From contig JAEXJU010000090.1 in the NCBI GenBank assembly GCA_023448955.1, forward strand, positions 1-6,660: DNA of 6,660 bases, given 5' to 3'. A program made the translations under genes and the position numbers. The stretch is from Bacteroidota bacterium (GTDB taxonomy: Bacteria; Bacteroidota; Bacteroidia; Flavobacteriales; Weeksellaceae). Each line of letters opens with the position of its first letter. Position 1 is the stretch's first letter. This document shows, in pieces, positions 5,721-6,660 of this stretch. Under the pieces are notes generated by a model. The model ran no database searches. It was not told where the DNA came from and saw nothing but the letters and a program-made list of their open reading frames with translations.

Positions 5721-6660
5721 ATGAGCCAGAGAAATAAATTTCACCAGACTTCTGATTTTGCTGTTCTCAGCATCAGCTATGAAAAAGCCGATGCCGAAAC
5801 GCGTGGCCGTTTTGCATTCTTCGATGAGCACATCAAATCTTTTGTGAATCAGATCCATGAACAGGATTACGGTGATGCCTTTGTGGTTTCCACCTGCAAC
5901 AGGACGGAGATCTATTCCACTACGAAAAATTACCTTCACATTGCGGAATTATACTGTAATACTGTGGGCGTGAGTCTTTCCGAATTCCTGAAATATGTCA
6001 ATGTCATCCAGCGTGAAGATGCTCTTTTCCATCTTTTTCGTGTGGCCGCAGGCCTGGAAAGTCAGATTATAGGTGATTTTGAGATTGTTTCGCAGATCAA
6101 GAATGCTTATCATCGATTTAAAAAATATAAAGATTTTTCCAATCCTTATCTGGAACGTGCTATTAATTCATCCATTCAGATTTCAAAAAGAATTAAGAAT
6201 GAGACAGGAATCAGCACAGGTTCTGCTTCAGTTTCATATGCTGCAGTACATTATATATTGAATAATACGAGACACATCCATGAAAAAAATATTCTTCTTT
6301 TAGGTGTCGGAGAAATTGGACAAAACACCATTGACAACCTCGTAAAACATATCTACCAGCCCAACATCAAAATAGCCAACCGTTCTTTTGAAAAGGCGGA
6401 AAAAATTGCTGATAAGTATAAAATTCCTCAAATCGATTTTAATCTTTTTCCGGAAGAACTGAAACAAACTGATGTTCTGATTGTGGCAACAGGCGCACAA
6501 AAATATATTATTGACGAATCCAATTTTCCTGAAGATAAAGAAATGCTGGTCATAGACTTATCCATTCCGAATAATGTTCAGAAGGAAATCGGGGAGCTGG
6601 AAAATGTTAAGTTAATAGATGTAGACCAACTTTCCCAGACCATCAAGGAAACAATGGAAC
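5721..6660 (+). CDS. hemA: Glutamyl-tRNA reductase (3' end cut off by window edge)
   Basis: An open frame of 313 residues, C-terminus missing; full-length family members have about 415-425. The enzyme reduces the glutamate of charged tRNA-Glu to glutamate-1-semialdehyde with NADPH, the first committed step of the C5 pathway to tetrapyrroles, in the cytoplasm. Seen here: VVSTCNRTEIY at 55-65, with catalytic Cys59 (TGC at 5895-5897; E. coli Cys50); HLFRVAAGLESQIIGDFEI at 104-122, the signature of the catalytic domain; NADPH-binding GVGEIG at 195-200 with NRS at 220-222; and the start of the spine/dimerisation helix near DVDQLSQ (about 300-306). The N-terminus is about 10 residues longer than in E. 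coli, and the usual NHKTAP motif reads SYEKAD (19-24), a variation I associate with Bacteroidota. The start at 5721 is the first ATG after an in-frame stop at 5703-5705. It is divergent from the mre operon, with no functional link apparent. In many genomes other hem genes follow, but they would lie outside the window. Confidence 0.97.
   Translation, partial: MSQRNKFHQTSDFAVLSISYEKADAETRGRFAFFDEHIKSFVNQIHEQDYGDAFVVSTCNRTEIYSTTKNYLHIAELYCNTVGVSLSEFLKYVNVIQREDALFHLFRVAAGLESQIIGDFEIVSQIKNAYHRFKKYKDFSNPYLERAINSSIQISKRIKNETGISTGSASVSYAAVHYILNNTRHIHEKNILLLGVGEIGQNTIDNLVKHIYQPNIKIANRSFEKAEKIADKYKIPQIDFNLFPEELKQTDVLIVATGAQKYIIDESNFPEDKEMLVIDLSIPNNVQKEIGELENVKLIDVDQLSQTIKETME

Noticed and set aside
5712..5939. 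Minus-strand frame of 75 codons opposite the 5' end of hemA
   Set aside because: Antisense to the region encoding the hemA catalytic cysteine motif; no independent support. The similar frames at 6073-6261 (plus) and 6300-6500 (minus) are rejected for the same reason.
1..6660. A novel defence, mobile or biosynthetic system
   Set aside because: All long frames are accounted for by mreB, mreC, mreD, mrdA, rodA and hemA. There are no repeats of CRISPR type, no transposase or integrase, no toxin-antitoxin pair, and no shift in base composition suggesting transfer.

Overview
This window looks like core chromosome of a Bacteroidota bacterium, most likely a member of the Flavobacteriia close to Chryseobacterium or its relatives. 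The grounds are AT-rich DNA, no Shine-Dalgarno sequences ahead of the genes, perfect matches to the Bacteroidota -7 promoter element (TAnnTTTG) and flavobacterial-looking protein sequences. The genus is inferred from general resemblance, not from a search.

Layout: positions 1-5461 hold five genes on the minus strand. In transcription order they are mreB (5461-4436), mreC (4336-3482), mreD (3492-2986), mrdA/PBP2 (2901-874) and rodA (877 to the window edge, 3' end missing). After a 259-base AT-rich divergent intergenic region, hemA (glutamyl-tRNA reductase) starts at 5721 on the plus strand and runs off the right edge. There are no tRNAs, rRNAs, insertion sequences, CRISPR arrays or phage genes.

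The minus-strand cluster is the classical elongasome operon. MreB is the actin-like scaffold, MreC and MreD link it across the inner membrane, RodA polymerises glycan strands from lipid II, and PBP2 (MrdA) crosslinks them. mreC/mreD overlap by 11 bases and mrdA/rodA by 4 bases (ATGA), which suggests translational coupling. Gaps of 99 bases (mreB-mreC) and 84 bases (mreD-mrdA) break the operon into three translational blocks: mreB, mreCD and mrdA-rodA. HemA belongs to a different process, the first committed step of tetrapyrrole (heme) synthesis from glutamyl-tRNA.

I found no undescribed system. The points worth a second look are modest: a roughly 50-residue, two-helix insertion in RodA just before its catalytic loop; a charged C-terminal tail on PBP2; a hemA -7 element so close to the start codon that the mRNA would be nearly leaderless; a small heptamer repeat and a weak hairpin between mreB and mreC; and a three-codon mini-ORF containing an anti-Shine-Dalgarno-like sequence ahead of mrdA.
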